Assembly: GCA_037178625.1 (NCBI GenBank)
Contig: CM074129.1
Coordinates: 1,178,001 to 1,242,000, forward strand
Direction of reading: 5' to 3'
Length of the DNA: 64,000 nucleotides
Origin: Skeletonema tropicum
Taxonomy: Eukaryota; Bacillariophyta; Thalassiosirophyceae; Thalassiosirales; Thalassiosiraceae
The position numbers and the translations under genes were made by a program. Below, in pieces: positions 27,401-34,364 of this stretch. The first letter of the stretch is position 1; every line of letters starts with the position of its first letter. Below the pieces are notes generated by a model. That model had not been told where the DNA came from, searched no databases, and saw only the letters and a list, made by a program, of their open reading frames with translations.

Positions 27401-30355
27401 ATGCACAATTTCAATATGATACTGATAACTTCGGATCCCTACGATGGGACTTTGAGCCCCTATCAACATCTGTTAACTTCCTCGATCTCACTATCACCAT
27501 TGGACCATCGCAACAAATTCAAACACGTACATTCCAAAAAGCCTGCAATCTCTACCAATATCTCCCGCCGCATTCAGCACACTCTCCACAAATTATGAAA
27601 GGTGTCACCTACAGTCTATTGCGTCAGTACAAGCGCCAAAACTCCCTTGAATCTGACTACATCAATCAATCTAAATTACTCTTCAAAAGACTAGTACAAC
27701 GCGGCTGGGACTCACACGTCATCAAGCAGTACATCCTACAAGCAGATGCACGCCTACGATCTATCGAATCAAATGCAAATGCAATACAACAACCAACAGA
27801 GCCTACTCTTACCAACAAAGAATTGGCCATCCTCCACTGGACATTCCATCCAAATGATATCCCTCGTAAACTACTTCGGTGTCTCTACGACACCCACTGC
27901 AAAGAAGTCTTCGAACAAGAACTACGAATTCAGAAGTTTATTATTGCCTATCATGGAGCCCCAACGATACGATCAGCTGTGACGAAAGCAAAACTGATAC
28001 AAGAACCCGGCAAAGAGGCCAGTAAGTATTTTGATGGGGAGCCCGATCCTGACTGATCGAGCTCCCCTCCTTTTACTCTCCCGAGGAGCTGCCTTCCGGC
28101 AGCTCAGCTCGGGAGAGCAAAAGCTTCTCCTGTCTGAAAAGACATTGAACCGCGTCTGAAAAAGACGTTCACTTCTCCGTTCATTTCATTTTTCTCCGTT
28201 CACCACTATACAAAAGATTCATTAGAACAGCCCGCTCCTGGGGCTGTCTCACGTTGACACTTGCCGATGAAGGTCTAACCGAAACGAGTTCATTACTCTA
28301 CTCGTTCAAGTAATTAACGTCCTAATCTAAGTTGAAAAATATTGTATCATCACTTTCAAATCATACAAGTAATTAATTAACGTCCTAATCTAAGTTGAAA
28401 AATATTGTATCATCACTTTCAAATCATACATTTTGAGATACAACAGCAACAACAACAAACGAGGACGAGGAATGTGATTATTAGATGACACAATAAACCA
28501 TGCATCGATGCTACATGCACTGTCACAGAAACAACTGCACTCACACTTGCTCTTTACAGCATTCCGCCAATGTATCGAATGCAATATCGTAGTCATCTCG
28601 GGTATCGCCTTTTTTGCAAGTTGAGGTCCATCCGTCTCGATAGTATACAGGTTCATCATTCCCCATGCACTGCCTCACTCTCCAGGAGAAATGTTCCTCT
28701 GTACAGATAGGACGAGAGGGTGAATATTAATTAGAGGCGGAGGCGAAGGGAACAAAAATAATACAAGACGTTACAGCATATCGAATCGAAACAAAACTTC
28801 AAGCTCTTGAACATATTGTCTTACCGCAGCATTCTTGTTTATCCATGTAGAGGTAATTCGCTCTCTGGAGAATTTTCATATACTCTGGAGTGGCACCGTC
28901 GTTGATACACACTTGCTCAGTATTGGTCCAATCCGGATAATACGGAGAGCCAGTTGGAGGGAAGGAAGGCTGCGTACAAAGAAACAAATGATGGAAAAGT
29001 GAGATGTGTCTAATGCAACTGTCTCAATTGGCGGTAGAGTATGATGCATGGAAAAATAAACTCAAGGATAAGTGACTTACTTGGTCTGTTGGTTTTGCTG
29101 TTGGGTCTGAGGAAGGCCTAGAGGATATAGTAGGATTCAATGAAGGACTTTGTGATGGCTGCGAGGAAGTGCTTGGTACAGAGGAAGGCTCTTCTGTTGA
29201 GGAAGAAGGTCTAAGTGAGAGAGAAGGAGCAACTGATACAGATGGCTCCAATGAGGGTTGCGATGATGGTTGTGAAGAGGGAGCCATGCTGGGCACGTCC
29301 GATGGAACGTTGCTTGGCTTCGATGATGGTTCTGAAGAGGGAGCCAAACTAGGCATGGATGACGGAGTACTGCTGGGCTCCCCACTCGGAGCTGTTGAAA
29401 TGGATGGATTCGATGATGGCTGTGATGATGGCTCTGAAGAGGGCGCCGAACTAGGTTCTGCTGACAACGAAGGTTGCATTGATGGAGCAGAACTCAAACT
29501 CGGTTGCATAGATGGTGTTGTATAGGGAGGCACGTAGATCGGAACGGTAATACGGTTATCTGGAATCCAACACTTGGAACTTGCTCCAGGTATGGGAAGA
29601 AAGGCGTCATCCCCATCAAAATTGCAATTGTTATTGGCGTTTTGCTGCCAGGAAATAGCAATATCAAAATCCAGCAAGCCATCTGATTCATCCGTGGATG
29701 ATGAAGACGAAAATGTGTCAGCACACTTGAGAATTATTGCTTCGAATGCGAAATTTGTGAGGATCCCGGTGGTTGTGAAATCGGGACATCCATCCCCATC
29801 AGCGCCATCTCCGGTAGACGCAACGATCACGGGACCGTATGTGCCGTCTACCATGGGCAAGATAGCACACTCTGTCCCTGTCCTTGCACTCCCTCCATCG
29901 AGATTGATGTACATCGCTGTATCATATCTTGCTGTACCGACGTCTAAATCGACTGTCAAAGCAATATTCACGTTATCATCGCTGCCAAGACAGGCTCCGA
30001 ACACTACTCCAGTGGGCATGAGAGGCCCACCATGCGGCGCCCAGCATGAGATCGGCGTAGTAACTGAACCGCAGTCCACTGCAGGTTCTGACTCGGACCA
30101 AGATGAGCAAGTGACGCCCGTGTCTCCGCCACAATTGCAAGTGCACGGGGGTTCGGCAAGTGGGTCAAAAACTTGAAAGCCAGCGATTCTGTGGAATTTC
30201 ACGTCATTAGCGGTGCAGCCGGTTGTGCCACCGAACACTGTATCCATGCATTCGTAGGTATCAGCAGTGTTTGCATCAGCGGTGTTTGTCAGGAAAGGCA
30301 ACAACAGCGTTGCCGGCGCAACGAGCTGCATCAGTGCTGAAATCCGCCACATCAT
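18433..30355 (-). CDS. Secreted Cys-rich/PS-rich protein; four exons, retroelement in intron 3
   Basis: Exons on the minus strand: 30355-29081, 28969-28825, 28698-28545 and 20266-18433 (3408 nt, about 1135 aa). Introns 1 and 2 (29080-28970, 28824-28699) have GTAAGT/GTAAGA donors and CAG acceptors. Intron 3 has donor GTGAGT at 28544 and acceptor GAACAG at 20267, and its splice gives ECCKEQV-WWDEYGC, matching the module seen later as [16 protein letters not shown]. Domains: signal peptide (residues 1 to about 27), a Cys-containing ectodomain to about 275, a PSxxPS linker to about 425, a Cys-rich YYPDW...CINDG..PEYM...ECC module, three related alpha/beta-like units of about 110 aa in exon 4, then further Cys-rich modules. 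A secreted, possibly cell-wall-associated role is inferred. Intron 3 holds an 8.1-kb nested retroelement, so expression may be impaired. Confidence 0.8.
20279..20295. repeat. 17-bp target-site duplication, left copy
   Basis: ATTTTGAGATACAACAG occurs here and again at 28430-28446. The copies bracket the retroelement exactly, and both lie in intron 3 of the minus-strand gene. Confidence 0.8.
20296..20984 (+). pseudogene. 5' part of Penelope-like RT ORF (unit 1), cut by the LINE
   Basis: In frame with [16 protein letters not shown] and continuing to the SNTNVYQR motif, where it stops matching unit 2 after 26665 (equivalent to 20984). About 33 extra codons before FCADP ([19 protein letters not shown]) are absent from unit 2 and show more of the true N-terminus. 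The RT catalytic part is missing here. Confidence 0.7.
20985..25043 (+). CDS. LINE-type reverse transcriptase with C-terminal zinc/endonuclease-like region
   Basis: About 1352 codons are LINE-derived; the frame is also open upstream through PLE sequence, and the true N-terminus is missing. The first third is acidic, low-complexity Glu/Asp-rich. The RT core has [15 protein letters not shown] (motif A, near 23160), GITQGCCLS (motif B, near 23335) and WYADDLGG (YADD box at 23439-23450). The C-terminus has [16 protein letters not shown] and [10 protein letters not shown] (near 24325-24400), then [18 protein letters not shown] and [10 protein letters not shown]. That C-terminal arrangement resembles transposon proteins widespread in marine eukaryotes; the VFDTR segment may belong to a PD-(D/E)xK nuclease fold (inference). 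No stop or frameshift interrupts the ORF. Confidence 0.75.
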   Translation, partial: LPHPHGGKLLKKKAEEESKAKAKAIKEDNRPHDDIRNHFTPRHDSDAVDTAAVDPSEETQNTEVETDSNDQSALAGHDDSREEISEADDSSYSDHSATDDASDAEEEHNLKRGPDLTNCGTIDSTEAAGLIVDNIAHGVRGPLPPELFYGSEQDPSHGSCCINQFSLLQRRGKPGELDFRLRLRNGDQTWPETDEEDDNDGTAASPEETAGVEEEDEDEDENEETTGKDSSSEESGEGGKDDGTGGIEGIMSRKELTEDAITAIGGQIAKKDDKLQPLSWSDRKLISVYGDTIHQNDGTHLHGQLSAVDDRYYQKLYSRVVKSIAPFYEVYRNKVGARFLNILTTEFKNVREGKMNAERALMFPACILTRKRGCSKSADIKKLITTRLDLWEKGDILSLVIAVEVEGQSGRLGGRPMGDNGIGESQARRFASTLQNGHIRKAVREVTDRGQGGLYKPTDLDSKTGEPVIDVLRSKFPSPVTPAEGDPLVFQKPLDFEEEDVVAFVYVDSDHIESRSSKLHGAAGPSGVDGIMLKAWLTRHGAASDALRVEMAEWATWLGCAQPDYAKIRALNHVRLLAVDKEPGVRPLGCGEIWMRLISGTILDLCKERARDACNNVQLCAGLQAGIEGATHAILEVFPELGGWLNMRRAANKPETEIRDGDDGGDGDGSDDSEMESSSQNEEPPADASTEEASSDPTPPPFPEYPIQPDTENSHYIPESGYGLLLVDARNAFNELNRYNMLWEVYHRCPPLATMAFNSYRHHSLCFMRNEMGEDPTVIACKEGITQGCCLSMVCYGIALMPLAEWLREKVPGALQPWYADDLGGVGTALDNATMLQLLKERGPYVGYYPEPDKSHYICMPQDEDAARAAFEAAGISELNYGRHHRYLGGVYGDAAEKEEWVKKKVEQWVYCVEVLGKCAYTQPQAAYAGFVLSLQNEWTYLSRIVPNVGPLLAPIEVAIREKFIPPLFGISPSELSGELRHLLSLSVKHAGLAIRFPVEQSEDCFKTSRQAVEHLVETLVNRRELCPKTHQYSAMMAKIGSQEAKKLDAEYHLTQWGREKPGDKRRLERICETGCWLTAVPNRLNGTILSAEEFRDNVRLRYNLKPMDLSDLCDGCGAKMTVEHALQCKVGGLVHCRHNDVTREFGSLCKQAFTPGDVEYEPFIYTSTQRTAAEAEAAAAAEAENTTQQHNATDGSTPVTTTEERGDVMVSHFWKRQRRTVFDTRITDADCRSYRNKAPSAVLRQQEREKIRKYKAACLERRRDFTPLCFTADGMPGREALNAMRQLGTHLAEKWERQRSQMIFYVRVRMSLALVRANSLLLRGSRDRHHRIRPLIENGPGMSNWHTWSGE
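20985..25322 (+). mobile_element. 5'-truncated LINE-type retrotransposon with poly(A) tail
   Basis: Starts abruptly inside the PLE ORF and ends in a 24-bp A-run at 25301-25324. Relative to the intact PLE unit, the target has lost 586 bp (equivalent to 26666-27251) and there is no target duplication. The 280-bp 3' UTR has GGGCAAG/CTTGCCC and other short inverted repeats. One long ORF covers nearly the whole element. Confidence 0.75.
25324..28056 (+). CDS. Penelope-like RT, tandem fused ORF
   Basis: A 910-codon ORF in which the end of unit 1 (codons 1-253, from [13 protein letters not shown] to KLIQEPG) runs straight into unit 2 (from FCADPDKS). Unit 2 carries a full RT core: [19 protein letters not shown], motif [13 protein letters not shown] (about codon 571), motif [11 protein letters not shown] (about 640), motif [11 protein letters not shown] (about 678), VNFLDLTI and the [10 protein letters not shown] segment typical of Penelope-like RTs. 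No GIY-YIG endonuclease follows the RT in this ORF; an N-terminal one cannot be excluded because both units are 5'-truncated. The terminal codons after EPG ([14 protein letters not shown]) occur only in unit 2. Confidence 0.8.
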   Translation: MGTSAACMWATIYFAIHEEFLLNKYSNDLLLYKRFIDDMKGIWIGTNLRYAQFQYDTDNFGSLRWDFEPLSTSVNFLDLTITIGPSQQIQTRTFQKACNLYQYLPPHSAHSPQIMKGVTYSLLRQYKRQNSLESDYINQSKLLFKRLVQRGWDSHVIKQYILQADARLRSIESNANAIQQPTKPTLTNKELAILHWTFHPNDIPRKLLRCLYDTHCKEVFEQDLRIQKFIIAYHGAPTIRSAVTKAKLIQEPGFCADPDKSLRSNIDDYIQSITVHQYLSQPINAACHIYYDGNRPLPLGLKKFLGLGLKFCIQHKQPTNNLKHSISRFENDIRNRYAFLDKPEREGDYIPKLYIPTGHEFKPASVEVETALSNFTKAVTSLQRRYRRKRCTNMTPLQWRTMDALQKDHHFIVIEGDKNTGACLLRRGFYNKSACTDHLSNTNVYQRISRQEAMQMNNILRYKIALFCQKHKMSMSKAEQDYLKRSQSEKLFPTNKFARFRMTLKVHKKKPYKFRPIVCCAGTFMNCLSKWVDYHLQQLKQFIPSYLKDSGSLLDSLQSFHRLPFNARLFTADAQSMYTNIDTDHALQVISNWLDELASSGKLASNGLSSFPIAAIKEALSLVMKNNIFEFGDMYFKQLTGTAMGTSAACMWATIYFAIHEEFLLNKYSNDLLLYKRFIDDMKGIWIGTNLRYAQFQYDTDNFGSLRWDFEPLSTSVNFLDLTITIGPSQQIQTRTFQKACNLYQYLPPHSAHSPQIMKGVTYSLLRQYKRQNSLESDYINQSKLLFKRLVQRGWDSHVIKQYILQADARLRSIESNANAIQQPTEPTLTNKELAILHWTFHPNDIPRKLLRCLYDTHCKEVFEQELRIQKFIIAYHGAPTIRSAVTKAKLIQEPGKEASKYFDGEPDPD
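28076..28117 (+). other. Strong hairpin after the PLE stop codon
   Basis: CTCTCCCGAG pairs with CTCGGGAGAG, and inside it GAGCTGCC pairs with GGCAGCTC around a TTCC loop (2-nt bulge). This gives 18 bp in total. It could mark the PLE 3' end for RT recognition. Confidence 0.65.
28259..28311 (+). ncRNA. Hammerhead-ribozyme-like motif in PLE 3' region
   Basis: The order fits a hammerhead: ACTTG, then CCGATGA, a short GGT-CTA-ACC stem, GAAA, CGAG...CTCG, then TT and CAAGT. Stem I (ACTTG/CAAGT) and stem III (ACGAG/CTCGT) pair perfectly over 5 bp each, and the predicted cleavage would follow T28306. Two departures weaken it: the core has C where the consensus CUGAUGA has U4, and there is one extra A before stem II. 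Penelope-like elements are known to carry hammerheads in their terminal repeats. Activity is uncertain, and this copy may be inactive. Confidence 0.45.
28307..28428 (+). repeat. Two tandem copies of a 60-bp unit at the PLE 3' end
   Basis: 28307-28365 and 28366-28428 are near-identical (CAAGTAATTA...TCAAATCATA), the second with an extra 4-nt ATTA. The first copy begins exactly at the base that would follow hammerhead cleavage. The block ends at the target duplication. Confidence 0.7.
28430..28446. repeat. 17-bp target-site duplication, right copy
   Basis: Identical to 20279-20295. On the gene's strand it lies 99 nt into intron 3. Confidence 0.8.
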
Positions 30356-30885
30356 CTGGATTATCTTTCTCCCTTTTTCGTCTTATTATTATTAGTATTG
30401 ATGTCGAATGTTGCTCAGATGCTCTCAGCAATGTTTGTTTTTATGGCAGGGTTCCCAGCCATGATGGCAAGTTATTACGTGTCACGGCGGGGCCAGTCTG
30501 GGCCAGCGGCCAGCTCCTGAGCAGCTTTACTGTTTTATAGTATCTATCTCAAGAACTTTTGAATCACTTGCGAAGTAAGTAGCTTTACTTAGGTAGGAGT
30601 ACCATACATCGTTTGTTCAGCCCACGCACCCCGGAGATGAATGTGAAATGAGAAAGCACGATTAAATAGTAACCTTGCTTGCTTGTTGGGATGAGCATGA
30701 GAACGAGCACGAAGCGGGAACAACTATATATCATTATGTATCTCTCTCTCTACAGTTTCTAAGACCATATGAGGTAGTAGAAAAGTAAAAGTACGTTGGA
30801 ATCAGTATGGCAACAGTATAACTCTAACTAAGGATAAAGGTGGTATGTAAGCAGAGTACTGGCATCTACATAACGGTACTGTAAA
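30356..30885. promoter_or_regulatory. Upstream region of the secreted-protein gene
   Basis: About 530 bp before the repeat copy 2. The first part must hold the minus-strand promoter and 5' UTR. A CTCTCTCT patch lies near 30745. No TATA box is obvious. Confidence 0.35.
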
Positions 30886-32215
30886 CGTTAACTCTCGCCA
30901 AACATTTTTTCATCACCACACACACATCGCACAATCCACAAATATGATGACCATGGGCACGATGGTATGTTCATGGCGTCCTATTATACAAAGCCGCCTT
31001 TGGGTAAACGCTTTCGCTTTTTTTGCGATCCTCCTGAGAGATACATTTTCTACATAAAACCCCGAAAAGCGCAAACGATTACTGAAATGATAACAAATAG
31101 ATAAATAATTTGTCAACCTCATATTTTCTCGCTGACATTATCTCAGGCTGCCGCTGCCACATATATCCAAAGCGAGTCAGTATAGGTGCCATTGGATCAA
31201 CTCCGCCCACACCAATCGATCAACTAACATACCATAACCAATTATGACGCAAATCTTAGGCCAAATCGCCACACCCACGGAGAAAATAATTAATCCAGCC
31301 ACATCACCTTTTGATTGCCACCAGCCGATCCGTCGCAATTACATGTGCTATAACAGGAGCGGTAGAGACTCATATAAGCCTCCCAAACCCTCCCCCTCAA
31401 TCAAATATAATATATAGTGACGTTTGGTACGCTTAGAGCAGATATAAGAGTCCTATTGTCTCCCCAAAACAAAGTGCCAACCAGAGCATGTATTCCATCA
31501 GACACAAAAACAACAATCGACAATAAATTATAATATTATGCCACTATAATCGTCAAAAACACGTACCATACATCCTAATGATCATTAGATACATCGGTAG
31601 CAGTATGGGCATGTCAATTGTTGGGTTAACTTCGACATTATTAGGTCTCATAATTATGAAATAATGCATCTTTACAAATGTAACAAATATGGTATATACC
31701 ACACAATATTGTCAAACCTGAAGCGGTCCATACACCCCCAACATCGTCAGTTATGAAATTTATATATTAAATCATATTTGGGGTGTTGTATTTGACAGTT
31801 AATATGGTTTATTGTTGTGTGTTGATCAAGTGACACATCACACATCTAACAGCTGGGATTCTGGATTAAATATCAATAGAGAGAGTGGTTCCAGACGTTT
31901 CACATAACCTCAGACGTCATTACTGCATTATATACGAGAATTGTTGAGTGACGAACCATATATTACAGCGTATCATTGCCAAAAAGGCCGTATCAGAGGT
32001 GGGCGGAGATGGCCAATTATCATGGCGCGTCGGTTCTCGTCGGTTGCGACAACAATTTCTCAATGAAGAAATTTATCGTGACAGGAATTCTCCTCTCTGA
32101 TATAGCCAATAATACTGAAGAGCGATAGAAGCTCGTATATTGGTCATATTCGAGACGTAAGTGTAGCTGCGGCCATTAATAGGGGCGGCAGTGCTTCATG
32201 GTTGGTGTCAAAAAT
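30886..32215 (+). repeat. Non-coding dispersed repeat, copy 2
   Basis: Same order of blocks as 7441-8765 (see there), from CTCGCCAAACATTTTTTCATC to GCGGCAGTGCTTCATGGTTG. There is no ORF. The copy ends just before the DNA transposon at 32239. By eye, similarity is patchy and around 60%. Confidence 0.55.
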
Positions 32216-32238
32216 GGCAGGACTAGGTCACGGTAGGT

Positions 32239-34075
32239 CACGGTCTCTCGAGCGTGACAATTTACATGTCAGTTTGTGACGAGACCTGAAGTGTGAGTTT
32301 TTCGAGTGATTTTAAATTTTTCGTTCGTCTCCGCCCAAACTCGTGTCGGCTCTACGGAATGATACTGGACAGAGTGGGCACTTACACTTGATACGAATGA
32401 AATAAAACAGTAATTATATAATTATCAATCTATTCATCGTACAGTTCCATCGACTGCGTCAGTTTCTTCACTTTTGATCTTGTGACGTTCGTTTTGGTGG
32501 ATTTTCAGTGCACGTTCTCCGATAAATCGCTGTCTACATCCACAACAAACATGAATTCGTGTATCCATCTTCATGTAAGCACTGCGCAATGCCTCATCTT
32601 CGTGTTCAAAGTCATCCTGAACTCGAAGTGACGGGCATTCATTCATCTGTAATTCCCAATCAAGCAATACCTCCTCCTCCTGCTGCTCTTCATTTTCTTC
32701 TTCCTGAGGAGCTTCTTCTACAGCGGTCGGCTGCTGTGTCCTAACGACTTTGGCACGCTTCGATTTTGTAGCCTTCAACATGGCTTTAATACCTTCCCAT
32801 ATCCACGAGGCGCTTTCAAATTGTAAAGCTTTCATTATCAATTCGTTTCGACGTTTCCCTCTCACTTGGCAGTGCCTCCTCGACATCTTATTCCTTCTTG
32901 GGTGAAAACTCTCAATACTCTCCTCCGCCACATCACCAATACAGCGCCATAACTTGAGTGTGTTCACCAATACATCCGATAGCAGAGTGAACCATTTTAA
33001 TTTGGTCGGTTCATCACTGCCGTCACCATCTCCCTTCTGTCTCCTCGGATTTGGTGTCTGACCAGCAGATCTTGGGCGGAAGCTAACTTTTTTCGCAGTC
33101 GATACCAGCGCTGTTTTCTGTCTCTGTTTGCCTCGGGTTTTGTTGTAGCCATCCTCTCTCTTTCTTTCTTTGAGGAACTTTTGAAGACGCTTCTTACTCC
33201 CTTCCCATAATTCAGTTTCATCATCAATGCCAAATGTCTCGGTCGGCGTGAGTCCCTGGACGTGGAAAAGTTGTTCTGTATCATTTGACAGTGAGCAAGC
33301 AATGTGGGTTGCTTTACCATCACTTCCAATATTGAGGTGTATGAAACGATCCATGCCATTTTCACACTCCCCGTATACATCCTCGTATGGAATACAAATC
33401 TGCCCCGTTTTCGTCTCAAAAGCAGATTCCATCATGAATACGTCTACTTCTTTCATGCTGTTATTGCTTTCGTCGTATCCACACACCATGTTGAGAGGAT
33501 CTTTCAAGGCTTCAAATTTGTGCCACGTTTCCATCACATTATCATTCCAGCCGACAATTTGAGCAATTGCCCTCCGCAGTGGGGCGTAAACCTTGAAGTT
33601 TTTGAAGACTTCCATTGCAATACTTTCACACTACCCGCGAAATAGAAGAGGCTACAGCCGAAGCAGAATGTTACGGGTGGACGGATTCACGATATCTTTA
33701 TGAGGGGGGTGATGAGAGGACTCTCTCCAGCACCAGCAGTGGAGACACTGATATTTGGACTAAACGCAGAAGATTTTATGCACATGAAATATGGAACTGG
33801 TGACTAGGCATTGTTGATTTTGCCGGCACCTCAAAATGTTGGGCCCATCATGTTGGCAAAGGGTAGTAGCGTCAAATTTGGTTGGGTTTTCGAGGTGCCG
33901 GCATAATGGTGATGACGGCCTATGGGTCTGAAAAGGGGTAATGATTCGCTAACAACGTGCTAGTTAATTCCGCGCAACAGGGTGTCAAAAAAGGTTTTTT
34001 TGAGGTTTTTTTTTTAAATCGAGTTGGCCTCGTTTTCATGTAAATGTCCGTTCGCGACCCTCTCGAGAGACCGTG
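32239..34075 (-). mobile_element. 1837-bp DNA transposon, copy 1 (CACGG termini, TSD AGGT)
   Basis: The ends are inverted repeats beginning CACGGTCTCTCGAG, with a second matching part (AATTTACATG versus CATTTACATG) 16-30 bp further in. The element is flanked by AGGT on both sides (32235-32238, 34076-34079). A subterminal inverted repeat GCCGGCACCTC/GAGGTGCCGGC lies at about 33821-33903. CAC termini with 4-bp duplications recall the Chapaev branch of the CACTA/CMC superfamily, but this is only a structural analogy. Confidence 0.8.
32434..33615 (-). CDS. Transposon-encoded C2H2-type protein (copy 1)
   Basis: 393 aa, the only long ORF of the 1.84-kb element. The centre is very basic (KKRLQKFLKERKRE, KTRGKQRQKT). 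Around residue 240 it reads GDVAEESIESFHPRRNKMSRRHCQVRGK, which looks like the end of a DDE transposase catalytic domain with EES possibly holding the Glu; earlier Asp residues cannot be placed with confidence. An acidic EEAPQEEENEEQQEEEVLLDW stretch follows, and a C-terminal C2H2 finger (CCGCRQRF...LKIHQNERH; C-x2-C-x12-H-x4-H). It is identical in amino-acid sequence to the ORF at 46726-47907. It may be a shortened transposase from a non-autonomous derivative or a complete one of an unknown family. Confidence 0.65.
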   Translation of the reverse strand: MEVFKNFKVYAPLRRAIAQIVGWNDNVMETWHKFEALKDPLNMVCGYDESNNSMKEVDVFMMESAFETKTGQICIPYEDVYGECENGMDRFIHLNIGSDGKATHIACSLSNDTEQLFHVQGLTPTETFGIDDETELWEGSKKRLQKFLKERKREDGYNKTRGKQRQKTALVSTAKKVSFRPRSAGQTPNPRRQKGDGDGSDEPTKLKWFTLLSDVLVNTLKLWRCIGDVAEESIESFHPRRNKMSRRHCQVRGKRRNELIMKALQFESASWIWEGIKAMLKATKSKRAKVVRTQQPTAVEEAPQEEENEEQQEEEVLLDWELQMNECPSLRVQDDFEHEDEALRSAYMKMDTRIHVCCGCRQRFIGERALKIHQNERHKIKSEETDAVDGTVR

Positions 34076-34215
34076 AGGTAGGGTTTATGGGTAGTATGTA
34101 CGTTGGACTAAGCCCTACGTAGGAATTCAAATCTTAGAAACTGTGCTCTAGAGAGAGAATATATACTGTGGGTGAGCACCAAGTTGATCATGCATCGCTG
34201 ATTCTCGATGCATTG

Positions 34216-34336
34216 TGTTAGATTACACGTACGTAGATACAAGTAGAGTACGGAAATACTCTAATCATTATCTTTTATCTCCTATCTAATCTATCAATAG
34301 CATCGATTGGAAGTAGGGAGATCGAGGATACTAACA
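34216..34336 (+). repeat. 5' LTR of the miniature element
   Basis: TGTTAG...CTAACA, 121 bp, with no difference seen from the 3' LTR. Confidence 0.85.
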
Positions 34337-34364
34337 GGTTATAGAGCCTATACAATCACCAACA

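Larger units (their letters stand above)
20296..28429 (+). mobile_element. Penelope-like retroelement, tandem, with nested LINE
   Basis: Bounded by a perfect 17-bp direct repeat. Order: 5'-truncated first PLE unit (20296-20984), LINE insertion (20985-25322), the rest of the first unit (from 25323), then a second unit joined head to tail at about 26080. A 3' region follows with a hairpin, a hammerhead-like motif and a 60-bp direct repeat. Units 1 and 2 differ at only a handful of positions, so the tandem is young. The element lies antisense to the host gene. Confidence 0.75.

Noticed and set aside
28390..28659. 89-codon minus-strand frame as an independent gene
   Set aside because: It contains exon 3 of the split gene and runs into intron; the real exon ends at the GTGAGT donor (28544).
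29169..29525. Gly/Glu/Asp-rich plus-strand frame
   Set aside because: It is the antisense of the PSxxPS linker of the secreted-protein gene; the repeat pattern belongs to the minus strand.
33615..33803. 62-codon plus-strand frame in both 1.84-kb transposons as a second gene
   Set aside because: It is short, has no motif, overlaps the start of the minus-strand ORF, and is conserved only because the two copies are nearly identical throughout.
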